Positions 47,314 to 57,431 of a DNA stretch of 64,000 bases are shown here, piece after piece; position 1 is the stretch's first letter; the number at the start of each line of letters is the position of its first letter. The translations under genes were made by a program, and so were the position numbers. Location of the stretch: the NCBI GenBank assembly GCA_022496805.1, contig CM040102.1:18011955-18075954 (forward strand), read 5' to 3'. The notes beneath the pieces were generated by a model. It saw only the letters and a program-made list of their open reading frames with translations, was not told the origin of the DNA and ran no database searches. This DNA comes from Pohlia nutans. Taxonomy: Eukaryota > Streptophyta > Bryopsida > Bryales > Mniaceae.

Positions 47314-47704
47314 TGTCACGGACATACATTAGAAACTTCTAGAAGATTCCTTGAAGATTCTATAGAATATTCTTTAAAGATTCTTTTAGAAGGTTCTGGA
47401 AGATTCTTAGAATATTCTTAGTATATTCTAATAGATTCTAAGAAGCTGCTCGAGAAGCTTCCTGGTTAGTGGAAGTTGTTTGAGAAGCGTCCTAGTTCAC
47501 AGAAGTAGCTCGAGAAGCTTCCTATCCAGTAGTATATATAGGAGTCGAGGCTGAAGGGTTCTTCAGTCTCGACAACGCATTTCTTAGAGCTCTAGCTCAC
47601 CTCTCTTGGTGTTGTTTGTGTACTCATCTGATCAATCTAGTTCTTGCATGTTCTCTCTGAACTTCTTGTTTAGATTTATTGTGTGTATTTCCGTGTCCGT
47701 AACA
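47314..47704 (+). repeat. Gypsy 5' LTR
   Basis: 391 bp. Contains the GAA/TTC array (47331-47418), two further AGAAGCTTCC pairs (47453-47462, 47513-47522), TATATATA at 47533-47540 and the predicted transcript start at about 47563. Confidence 0.95.
47331..47540 (+). promoter_or_regulatory. LTR promoter: heat-shock-element array and TATA box
   Basis: Contiguous 5-bp units alternate nGAAn and nTTCn: four at 47331-47350, pairs at 47352-47361 and 47364-47373, four at 47388-47407, a pair at 47409-47418, and two AGAAGCTTCC pairs at 47453 and 47513. That is about 18 units ahead of TATATATA (47533-47540). Three or more contiguous alternating units form a standard heat shock factor site. The 3' LTR has the same array from about 53295. 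Confidence 0.8.
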
Positions 47705-47706
47705 GT

Positions 47707-47719
47707 TTGTCGAGACTGA
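47707..47719 (+). other. Gypsy primer binding site, self-priming type
   Basis: TTGTCGAGACTGA starts 2 nt after the 5' LTR. It does not match the usual TGGTATCAGAGC (initiator tRNA-Met) site. It is the exact 13-nt reverse complement of 47563-47575 in the LTR, which begins 30 nt after the first T of the TATA box. Confidence 0.75.
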
Positions 47720-48210
47720 TTTCATCTTAATATCAAAGCTAGATCCTTCTTGCTTGAGAGCGGATCACCCCTCTTCTTGAAGGTATTCTAGCGCTTTAGA
47801 GGTTGCGGATTACTTTCCTCTAAACTGATATTTTCTCAATTTCAATATCAGAGCTTAGTTTTTCAAAGGCAGAGAGTGGACTACTCCTTCCTTTAAAGAT
47901 ACTTAAGCGTTCTAAGGGTTGCAGATTAGTCTCCCTTGGATTGGTATTAATTCCTTCTTTTTAGCAAAGCTAATAGAAAGGACTATTAACATCGAGTTCA
48001 GAATCTTGCCTTCTTGATAGAGCGTGGATTACCCCTCTTCTTGAAAGCGTTCTTAGAGGTTGCGGATTACCCTCTTCTAAAGCTGAGATTTTTTAGTGTT
48101 TTATTTTCTCTTTTCTCCAAATTAGTTTTAGTAATAGATAGTGTTACCATCTTCTCCAAAGATTTAACAACTTTTTCTTTTCTAAATTTCAATCGATTTA
48201 TTTCCTTAAT
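47720..48210 (+). other. Gypsy leader with three degenerate repeats
   Basis: About 0.5 kb before gag. The phrase GCGTTCTTAGAGGTTGCGGATTA and a following CCTCTAAA recur at about 47790, 47909 and 48046, roughly 120-140 bp apart. Confidence 0.65.
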
Positions 48211-49260
48211 ATGGAAATAAATCAGGCCATGGATAGTGCATCGCCACAAATAGAGAATAGAGTGGCAACTCTTGCAGATCTTCAAGCTCTTATGAATAGT
48301 GTGCGGGAGGAGATCGCATTTCTTCGCAATCCAAGTAAAGAGCCTCAAATTGATCCAATGACTGAAGAAGCTAGACGAGAAATTCACGGCCTACAACAAG
48401 AGCTTGTTCGATTAAGAGAAGCAAGACATGTATCACCCACGACCCTAATAGACAATTCAAGGCCTAGTACAAAAGAACCAAAAGCAAGTATGCCAGACAA
48501 GTTTGATGGAACAAGAACCAATTTCCGAGGTTTTGTGCAACAAGTACGGCTTTATCTACGCCTATATCGTTCTCGTTATCCAGATGGATTTACTCAAGTT
48601 GCTTTCATAGGTACTCTTTTATTAGGAAATGCTCGCTCTTGGTTTGCTCCGCTATTGGAGAAGGATTCTCCAATACTCTATAACCTAGAGGCTTTCATGG
48701 AAAGATTTACTGCTGCATTTGGAGATAGCGATCGAGAAGGAGTAGCTGAAAGAAAGATACAAAATTTGCGACAAGGATCACGTTCTGCTGCAATCTATGC
48801 TGCAGAATTCCAACAACTTACATGTGATCTTGATTGGAACGATAAGGCGTTTATGACACGATTTCGATGTGGACTAAGAGATGATGTCAAAAACTTGTTG
48901 ATCACTATGCCTAAAGTGGATACTTTAGAAGAACTTATATCTCAGGCAATTATTTGTGACAACCGCCTTTTTGAATTACGACAAGAAAGACGATCAGGTT
49001 GGAGAAATGAGGGAGCATTTGCTGCATTTTCAAAAGGTCCAGAAAATCACTCCACAGGTCCTAAACTTTTGCAAATTGATGCGGTACGTTTCAAGCCCCT
49101 CACAGCTGAAGAAAAGAAGCGACGGTTTGAACAAAACTTGTGCTTATATTGTGGAGAGGCGGGCCATAAAGCTACAAATTGTTCGAAGAAACAGAAGACT
49201 CAAACAACAAGACTGAGGAGTACAAGCATACAGGAAAACGAGGACGCCCAGCCACAATAG
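48211..49260 (+). CDS. Gypsy Gag
   Basis: 349 residues from the ATG at 48211 (a second ATG at 48229 is possible). A coiled-coil-like N terminus (about 15-75) is followed by the retrotransposon gag domain (KFDGTRTNFRGFVQQVRLYL through GLRDDVKNLLI) and a CCHC zinc knuckle, CLYCGEAGHKATNC, near residue 312. It forms the particle and binds RNA. Its end overlaps the pol frame by 82 nt. Confidence 0.93.
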   Translation: MEINQAMDSASPQIENRVATLADLQALMNSVREEIAFLRNPSKEPQIDPMTEEARREIHGLQQELVRLREARHVSPTTLIDNSRPSTKEPKASMPDKFDGTRTNFRGFVQQVRLYLRLYRSRYPDGFTQVAFIGTLLLGNARSWFAPLLEKDSPILYNLEAFMERFTAAFGDSDREGVAERKIQNLRQGSRSAAIYAAEFQQLTCDLDWNDKAFMTRFRCGLRDDVKNLLITMPKVDTLEELISQAIICDNRLFELRQERRSGWRNEGAFAAFSKGPENHSTGPKLLQIDAVRFKPLTAEEKKRRFEQNLCLYCGEAGHKATNCSKKQKTQTTRLRSTSIQENEDAQPQ

Positions 49261-52200
49261 GGACTGTGCGGCTGGACATCTCAACATCCAAAAATAATCC
49301 AGGTCCCTTCCTCTCAGCTCAACCTTCAGATTGTTTTATGGTACCTTTACATTTTGGTATTCAAGAACTTCAAGTTAATGCTTTATTAGACTCGGGTGCA
49401 TCTGCTTGCTTCATAGATGAAGAGTTTACTAAGCTTCACAATATTCCTCTTGTGAAGAAACCAAAGCCTGTCCATGTAGAGGTCATAGACGGACGACCAT
49501 TGTCTTCGGGCAATGTTATCCATGAAACTAAACCGTTGAAGATACGTCTTGAAAACCATGAGAGCAACATTGTGTTTAATGTTATCAAGACCCCTTCATG
49601 TCCTGTCATTTTGGGACTATCTTGGCTTGATAGATATAATCCATTAATAGATTGGAAGTTGCGAAAAGTAACATTTCCAACAAACTCCTTGAAGGTGGAA
49701 TCTGCCAAGACAATGTCTAGAAACAAACCTTTGTTTATAGGTGCAAGGGCTTTTATGAAGGAAGCCAAGCAAAATACACCTTTTGTCATTTTTGCTACTC
49801 CGACTCGTAAAAATGCGACTCCAACTTTCGTTATTCCAAAGCAGTATGAAGGATTCAAAGATGTCTTTGAAAAGAAAAATGCTGACATGCTACCAGAACA
49901 TCGACCCTACGACTGTGCTATAGATCTTCATGAAGGAATGCAACCACCTTTTGGCCCAATCTACAACTTATCGCAAATAGAGTTGGCAGAATTGCGGAAG
50001 TATATTGACGAAAATCTAGCCAAGAATTTTATTCGTCACTCAAAGTCGTCAGCTGGGGCACCGATTTTGTTCGTGAAAAAGAAGGATGGCTCTCTGCGAA
50101 TGTGCGTGGACTATCGAGGCCTCAATAAGATAACTAAGAAAAACCGTTATCCGTTACCTTTGATTTCTGGTCTCTTGGAGCAGCTCGGACGTGCAAAGAT
50201 CTTTACGAAAATTGATCTTAGGGGAGCTTACAACCTCGTACGAATCAAGGAAGGAGACGAGTGGAAGACAGCTTTCCGTACAAGGTATGGCCATTTTGAA
50301 TATAACGTCATGCCTTTTGGCCTTACCAATGCTCCGGCTGTTTTCCAACATATGATGAATGACATTTTTCGGGAGCACCTTGACGACTTTGTTGTCATCT
50401 ATCTGGATGACATTCTGATATTTTCGAAGAACGAAGAAGAACACAAGAAGCATGTTCGTTTGGTTCTTGAGAAACTACGAGAACGAGGACTCTACGCGAA
50501 GTTGGAAAAATGTCTATTCCACCAAACGGAGATGGAATTTCTAGGGTTCGTTGCAACTACGGATGGCTTGAAGATGGACCCCAAGAAGGTGGAAGCAATT
50601 GTATCCTGGGAGGTTCCGAAGACAGTTAGAGACGTACAATGTTTTCTTGGCTTTGCTAACTTCTATCGGATCTTCATCAAGAATTATTCTCGAGTCGCTG
50701 CTCCACTCACTCGGTTGACTTGTAAGGACAAGCTCGAATGGGGACCTCAAGCAGAAAAGGCATTCCAAGATCTTAAGACGACGTTTACTACGGCTCCAAT
50801 CTTGGTACACCCTGACTTTGCAAAGGCCTTCTATTTGGAAACTGATGCTTCGGATTTTGCTTTGGGAGCCGTACTTTCACAGATGGGCGAAGACAGTAAG
50901 CTCCATCCAGTTGCGTTTTATTCTCGGAAGTTCTCTGCCGCTGAAATCAACTACGAAATCCACGATAAGGAACTCCTTGCTATAGTGGATTCTTTCCAAG
51001 AGTGGCGACACTTTCTCGAAGGCGCTGCGCATCCGGTGACCGTATATACGGATCACAAGAATTTAGAGTACTTCATATCGGCTCGAGTCCTGAATCGACG
51101 TCAAGCTCGGTGGAATATGTCGTTGTCGCGATTTGACTTTGTTATCACCTATCGGCCTGGAAAGCAACAAGGACTATCCGATGCATTATCGAGGAGATTG
51201 TATATGGCGCCTAAAGCTGGAGAAGCAGCGTTTGATCAACAATGCGCTACATTGTTGAAATCGGAGCATTTTAGAATTTGCACTGCTGTCGTACCAATTG
51301 ATGCGGACTTCCTCAACCAGGTACGTACTGCGACAATTGAAGATTTTGTAGCTCTTGAGATCAAGAAGTGTGCCGATAATGACAAGTTCAAGGTAAAGGG
51401 AGATCTTTTGTATTTTGAAGAGCGACTGTATATTCCAAAGGGACCAACACGACTTCGAGTTCTCCAATCTCGCCACGACTTTCCAGCAGCAGGTCATTTT
51501 GGATACAACAAGACATTGGAGCTTATTTCGCGAGACTTTTGGTGGCCCCAAATGTGGAAGGATGTGAAGGAGTTTGTCCTCTCTTGTGATATTTGTTCAA
51601 GGTCCAAGAACCCTAGGCATCGCCCCTATGGACTTCTACAGCCATTGCCTATTCCGCATCGACCATGGTCTTCAGTTTCCATGGACTTCATTACGGACCT
51701 GCCGCCTTCAAACTCGTTCGACAGCATCTTTGTTGTGGTGGATCGGCTCACAAAGATGGCGCACTTTATTCCTTGCAAGAAGACATCGTCAAGTGAGGAC
51801 ACAGCAAGATTCTTTCTTGATAATGTATATCGTTATCATGGTTTGCCAGATGATATTGTATTGGATTGAGGAACTCAGTTTGTTTCCAAGTTCTGGAGAT
51901 CTCTTTTTGAGATATTGAAGGTGGATATCAAGCTTTCTTCGGCTTTTCATCCTCAAACCGACGGTCAGACAGAACGGGTGAATCAAGTCTTGGAGCAGTA
52001 TCTACGTTGCACCATCAACTACCAGCAAGACGATTGGACCAAGTATCTACCGTTTGCCGAGTTTGCTTACAACAACACCCTTCATGCGTCGACTCAACAA
52101 ACACCGTTTTTTGCCAATTATGGATACCATCCAAAGCTCGATTTGTTAAATCCAGTAGCAAATAACAACCCGGCAGCAGAAGGCTTTGCGAAGCAGCTGT

Positions 52201-52736
52201 CGGAACTTCAAGCTACGTTGAAACTTCAATTACGGACCGCCCAAGAATCTTACAAGAGGACCGCAGATAAATTCCGGAATGAGGCACCTACTTTCAAGAT
52301 TGGAGATAAAGTATGGCTTCTCCGACGGAATATCAAGACTAAACGACCGTGTGATAAGCTGGACTACCGCAGATTAGGACCATTTGTCGTCCAGAAGCAA
52401 ATCAATCCCGTGGCTTACCGTCTGGAGTTACCAGCCGTTATGAAGGTACATCCAGTCTTTCATGTCTCTTTATTGGAGCCTTATCGAGAATCATTTTTCC
52501 CTGGAAGAGTGCAAAGTCCGCCACCTAGCATTGAAATTAAGAACCACGAGGAATACGAGGTCGAAAAGGTGCTAGATTCACGACGAAGGTGGGGCAAGTT
52601 GGAGTATCTTGTTCATTGGTACGGCTACGATATTAATGAGCGAACGTGGGAGCCAGCCGAAAATCTTACAAATGCGCCGCAAAAAGTACAGGAATTTCAT
52701 CAACGATATCCTGATAAACCGAAGCCATCTCGATGA
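49179..52736 (+). pseudogene. Gypsy Pol with one nonsense codon in integrase
   Basis: The frame lies -1 relative to gag. Domains: protease LLDSGASACFID (about 49384); RT from FVKKKDGSLRMCVDYRGLN with the YLDD motif near 50400; RNase H with ETDASDFALG and YTDHKNLEYF; integrase H2C2 finger (GHFGYNKT..CDICSRSKN), then the first Asp (SMDFITD) and second Asp just before an in-frame TGA at 51867-51869. After it GTQFVSKFW continues in frame, with the catalytic Glu (DGQTERVNQ), a GPF-like module and a C-terminal chromodomain ([32 protein letters not shown]). The family normally has Arg where the TGA lies. Everything else is open, so this is a young, probably single-hit inactivation. Confidence 0.93.
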
Positions 52737-52763
52737 TAGCTTTTTTCTCAAGTTTCTTTAGAC

Positions 52764-52786
52764 AAGAGTATAAAAGGAGGGGAGGA
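52764..52786 (+). promoter_or_regulatory. internal purine tract with TATA-box-like TATAAAAGG
   Basis: Between pol and the third ORF: TATAAAAGG overlapping AAAAGGAGGGGAGGA. It could be a second polypurine tract or the TATA box of an internal promoter about 105 nt before the ORF3 ATG. Confidence 0.45.
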
Positions 52787-52873
52787 CACTACCTAAAACT
52801 CATAGTTGATGTTGTTATTTTCTCTAAGATAGAATAGAGTTTTATTCAAGTAGTCATAGTTTGGTCTGCAGTC

Positions 52874-53227
52874 ATGGATAGTCAAGAGATAGATAGTATA
52901 CCAGTCGTGTCATCTCAACCAACGAACCCACGAAGGCGACCCCGAGATGAAGAACCGCCTGTACCACGACGACGACGAAGGATACCAAGCAACCGATCGC
53001 TGGTGATTGTATTCGAGGTAGAGCCTGCTTTCAATGGTCTACCAGAAGGCGTGTTTGCAGGACAATTTCACAATGAAGACACGGAAGTTCATGCTTGGTC
53101 AGAAGTGGAAGGCGTAGGCCACTACCGTTGGCTTCAAGGACCAATGAACCACCTACCTCGTGAACAACAATTGGAGTTCATTGCAGACGTCATGCGACAA
53201 ATCTTCATTTTTTTACGATGGTATTGA
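52874..53227 (+). CDS. Gypsy third ORF, unknown function
   Basis: 117 residues, ATG at 52874, between pol and the 3' LTR. The N terminus is polar and then strongly basic (NPRRRPRDEEPPVPRRRRR, residues about 18-36). The rest is a compact-looking segment with many aromatics (HAWSEVEGVGHYRWLQGPM) and a C-terminal helix. No signal peptide, membrane helix or env-like feature. Such an ORF is not standard for plant chromoviruses. I do not recognise its family. Confidence 0.6.
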   Translation: MDSQEIDSIPVVSSQPTNPRRRPRDEEPPVPRRRRRIPSNRSLVIVFEVEPAFNGLPEGVFAGQFHNEDTEVHAWSEVEGVGHYRWLQGPMNHLPREQQLEFIADVMRQIFIFLRWY

Positions 53228-53277
53228 CCGGCGACAACATTGCTTCTCGGAGACCTCGAAGCTAGAAGGAGAGGTGA

Positions 53278-53668
53278 TGTCACGGACATACATTAGAAAC
53301 TTCTAGAAGATTCCTTGAAGATTCTATAGAATATTCTTTAAAGATTCTTTTAGAAGGTTCTGGAAGATTCTTAGAAGATTCTTAGTATATTCTAATAGAT
53401 TCTAAGAAGCTGCTCGAGAAGCTTCCTGGTTAGTGGAAGTTGTTTGAGAAGCGTCCTAGTTCACAGAAGTAGCTCGAGAAGCTTCCTATCCAGTAGTATA
53501 TATAGGAGTCGAGGCTGAAGGGTTCTTCAGTCTCGACAACGCATTTCTTAGAGCTCTAGCTCACCTCTCTTGGTGTTGTTTGTGTACTCATCTGATCAAT
53601 CTAGTTCTTGCATGTTCTCTCTGAACTTCTTGTTTAGATTTATTGTGTGTATTTCCGTGTCCGTAACA
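53278..53668 (+). repeat. Gypsy 3' LTR
   Basis: 391 bp, one difference from the 5' LTR by eye. It follows a purine-rich stretch (AGAAGGAGAGGTGA). Confidence 0.95.
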
Positions 53669-54307
53669 CTTTACACTAGAGGCGAGGGGCCGTGAGAAAA
53701 GAAATTTCAGCCAATGGGATGCGTAGAAATCGAGAAGACCAACGAAGGTCACTTTACACCCGAAATTTTCAGTCCAAGGGACAAAAGGAGGAGAACGGCC
53801 ACTTTTACTGACGGCCAGTTTTTTGACCCGTTTTCTACCCACAGCTATTACTATTCATTCCCGATTTTCGTCCTTTTACATTACAATTCATTAGTGCATT
53901 CAGATACAAACATATGATAGTGAAAACATCGTCAAAAATGTCAAAAATACAACCGGAAGAGCCTCATTTGAGGCTCTAAAGAATGAGGACAGCATAGTTA
54001 GTGGCCAGTAAACCCATAATGTTGGTCAACCCATCATGTGTATGCCGGGTATAAAACCCCGAAAAAAAAAAACAAACAAAGAGCGTAGAGTCTAGAGTCT
54101 TGGCCTTGGGGTAGAAAGGAGAGGTAGTGGGGTAGAAATGAGAGGGGTGAGAGGGGTATTAAACAAATCAGCACATTGTTTTGAGGCCCCTTCTCACTTT
54201 ACACTATATCCAAAGGACGTCAAATTCAAAGTTTGGCTTCTCAAGAATGAGCCATGGCCCTTGGCCGGTTTTCTCCACGACTTCTCTTTTCTAGTGTAAA
54301 GAGGGCC

Positions 54308-56668
54308 TCAAATATATCATTCTTTGGAAACAAACTCTCAATGAAATCAGAAATAACTTTCATGATTTGAACTTACCTAATGACGCAAACATAAAATTAT
54401 CAAAGTTTTACAAACCAATTGAATGAAACTCATGCATCTTCCGCTATTAAAAAGAGATGTTTGATCATTCATTAATTACTTTTTGGCTCCAACATCTGTA
54501 GAACGGCTTTTCATAGAACGTACATAGTGATGTCTTCCACAATTACTTGCATGACAGAACATGCTTTTGGGGTGTAGCTTACATTAATTGAGAGCTTTGG
54601 AGGTTGTAACATATTGAGTTGTCAAGTGTTTATAACATATGTCAGAACTTCTAAATAAAGCTTCCAAGCTTTCAGTTTTGATTTCTAAACTTTTTTTTTT
54701 TTTGGAAACAAAAGGATGAAACCTCATTGAATTAATGGGATCACACACATTGAAACCACAGGAAACAAGCGTCCCCGGCGAAGAATTTCTAAACTTTGCA
54801 AGACTGGAAGTCAATTCCCAACTTGCACCTCATTTATTCTTCCTACCTTCTAAACATATTAGGAGGTACCCATATGACATCACCATGCAAGTTTAGGCTC
54901 TCTATGGAAAGTCGTCCTCAAAAGATTAAACTGGATGTACCACTATATAAGTCACTTATTTTGCTTTCAGAATACAATTTCCTTTTAAATAAATGAACAC
55001 CTACCTAGCCCATAAAACCAAGGTTTTTTTTCCTAGCTTTTGATAGCCAATTTGCTACAAATCTCCACTACAAGAATCAACCTTCTGTAGCCACCAAAGC
55101 ACTTGCACTTGCTGGTTGCACACCAGGTTGGGACTTTGTGAGCCACATATAGTGGATGAAAAGGCAAAGACGTTGAATGAAAAAAACACAATGTATGAAG
55201 GATTTCAAGCAAGGCTGATATATTGAATGGAAAATTAGGATTTATGAGAAAATAGTGAAATAAAAAAGTAAAAATTAAGATATCAAAAGCCACCTCATTC
55301 ACATGCATGTCACCTTTGTAGCTTAAAGTTATATGACCCAAAAACAAAAAAAAACCCTACACATGATTGACATATGGATGTAGGTGGGAAGCACACAAAA
55401 GATCTTCTAACTCCCTAAACGTTAATGCAAGCACTATTCACCCATAGGTCCCATTCCATTTTGAGCACCCTAAGGTCTTTTTTGGCAAATCATTTTGCAA
55501 ATTTGAGGCCTAAACCCCGCACTAATCTAGGAGAAACCCATTGAGGTTTTTAAACCTTTAAAAGAGGCTCGGGGGGTGCACTCCCTCTTATATTTTGCAT
55601 ACACGTGCGTTCAAGACCTATTTATTAAGGGGCTATTTACCTTGCAAAAAAAATTATAAGGTATGGTGTTTTCAAAATAAAGGTAAATGCTTGTATTTGA
55701 ATACACCCTATTGGTAATTATAAATTTTGGGGGGAAACGTTTAAAAGTACCCTATTTTACTTATACAACAATTTTTTTCCTTATACCCCAAATAACCAAA
55801 GAAAATTTACTATACCCCATTTGTTTTTCTTGGAAACCAATTGTTGTCCATTTTTTTCTTACACAACATTTTGTGTCTTACACCCCATCAAACAATGCGT
55901 TGAAGTTTTCCCTCCGCGCACGTAGGTAGAAAAAATTAACTCCTCACTAGATACGTTGGTCCAGTAACATTCAAGCGAGCCAACTTGCAAAGTCATCCAT
56001 CCAAGCACAAACCCTATCCTAAACATGCTACCCTTAGTAATTGTTTCTATGCTATTTTACATGTACTGATCAGATAAAAGAGGCCATTATATGTGATGGT
56101 ATTTTACATGTAAACATGTTTCACTTTTTAAAAACCCCTTATATTATATGTACGTTTTTTTGCAAAATTTATTTACAAAGAATATATTAGACCCTATTTT
56201 TTTATCGCACGTTGTCTCTACGATTTTCGATAGTGCTCCCCTGGAGAGAAGAGGGGATTGGTTTTTAAGGTGGACCCCCTACATTCACAACATAGGGGCA
56301 ATTTTTGTCCTCTTGCATTAACGTCAAGAGGGGTTTAGAGTTGGGGATACTAGAATTAGGGACATAGGTAGGTAGGGAGCACGCAAAACATCAAAGTGAG
56401 TGCAGTGTCCCTTGCAGCATCCTGAATTGTGCGGGAAGCAATCAATTCAAACCAACTCCCTCGTGCCCACAGTTCATACATATATGCTGTTCAGGCACGT
56501 ACCATGCCAATTGTACCATTTTATAATCCTCGGACATATATGACTCCAGGTACACTACTTTCCACAAAAGACGAGGATTTCAACAGAAGTTACCCTTTTA
56601 GTGCCCAGGTGATCCAAAACGGGTCACTTTTTCTCTAGCAATTGACATATTCTTAATCCGTGAGGTAT
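54308..56668. other. AT-rich spacer with decayed repeats
   Basis: No gene. 56200-56350 (ACATAGGGGCAATTTTTGTCCTCTTGCAT and AGGGGTTTAGAGTTGGGG) resembles one end of the element at 59431-59711 in reverse orientation. 55440-55580 resembles its other end. Confidence 0.4.
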
Positions 56669-56672
56669 TTAA

Positions 56673-57229
56673 CCCCTAAACGTCCAGGCATCCAGTTACT
56701 GGATGTTTGTTGGTCAAACCCAATTTTGATCTTGAAGATTACTTTTGTTGTTAATACACCCAACTAAGAAAATGAAGTTTATTAAGTCTAGTTTGTACTC
56801 CACTTTTCAAATCTTAAAAATTCCAATTATTGAGTATTCTATTGCTTGTGCAAGCTTTGTAGGTCAAGGTTTGAATTACACTACATAGGAATGATGGGAT
56901 TTTCAACTTTCGAATTTCAAAATTGAAATAAAAAGTTTCTATGGAAAACATATCATGTGATTCTCCATTGTAATTTGTACCTACTCCCAAAAAACATTAA
57001 TTTTTTAAAGCTTTTTTGTAATAAAAATTATTTTTTGAAGTATTTGACTTAAAAATTTGTTAAAAATGCCGTATTAAATCAAAAAAATCTGAAAATTTCA
57101 AGACTGATAGGAAACATTCAATTCCATGCATGAAAAATATTACAAAATATATTTTGATAAATCTTGAAGGCAAAAATGCAGTAAATTGTGTAGTTTGACT
57201 TTCCTACAAAGGAGTGGTACGTTTAAGGG
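56673..57229. mobile_element. piggyBac-like MITE, copy F
   Basis: 557 bp, TTAA at 56669-56672 and 57230-57233. The left end CCCCTAAACGTCC is followed by the palindrome ATCCAGTTACTGGAT; the right end is CGTTTAAGGG. Noncoding. Confidence 0.85.
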
Positions 57230-57431
57230 TTAAAGTTCAGTTGTGAGGTTCACCCTTTGTATGCCACACCTGCTCGGCACAAAATCATTTTGAAATGATT
57301 TGCTATCAAAATATTGATGTGCAAAACATCAAAATACTGCAAATGTCTCAAAATACAGCAAATACTTACAAATACAACACATGTATTATGCGGTATATCT
57401 TGTGTTTGGAAGTTTGTTATCTTGTTTTTTT

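Larger units (their letters stand above)
47314..53668 (+). mobile_element. chromodomain Ty3/Gypsy retrotransposon
   Basis: A 6355-bp element with 391-bp LTRs (47314-47704, 53278-53668) beginning TGTCACGG and ending CCGTAACA, with CTTTA duplicated at 47309-47313 and 53669-53673. The LTRs differ at one base that I can see (T/G near 47413/53377), so insertion is recent. Order: LTR, self-complementary primer site, leader, gag, pol (protease, RT, RNase H, integrase, chromodomain), purine/TATA segment, extra ORF, purine tract, LTR. One nonsense codon in integrase. Confidence 0.96.
47303..54307. mobile_element. GGCCCTCTTTACACTAG-TIR element, split by the Gypsy insertion
   Basis: The left 11 bp (47303-47313) and the right part (53674-54307) form an element of about 640 bp with ends GGCCCTCTTTACACTAG and CTAGTGTAAAGAGGGCC, flanked by TCA. 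The Gypsy element inserted in the left terminal repeat, duplicating CTTTA. The 3-bp duplication suggests PIF/Harbinger or CACTA; class uncertain. Confidence 0.65.

Noticed and set aside
47705..47725. tRNA primer site for the Gypsy element
   Set aside because: No match to the usual TGGTATCAGAGC motif near the LTR; the self-complementary 13-mer explains the position better.
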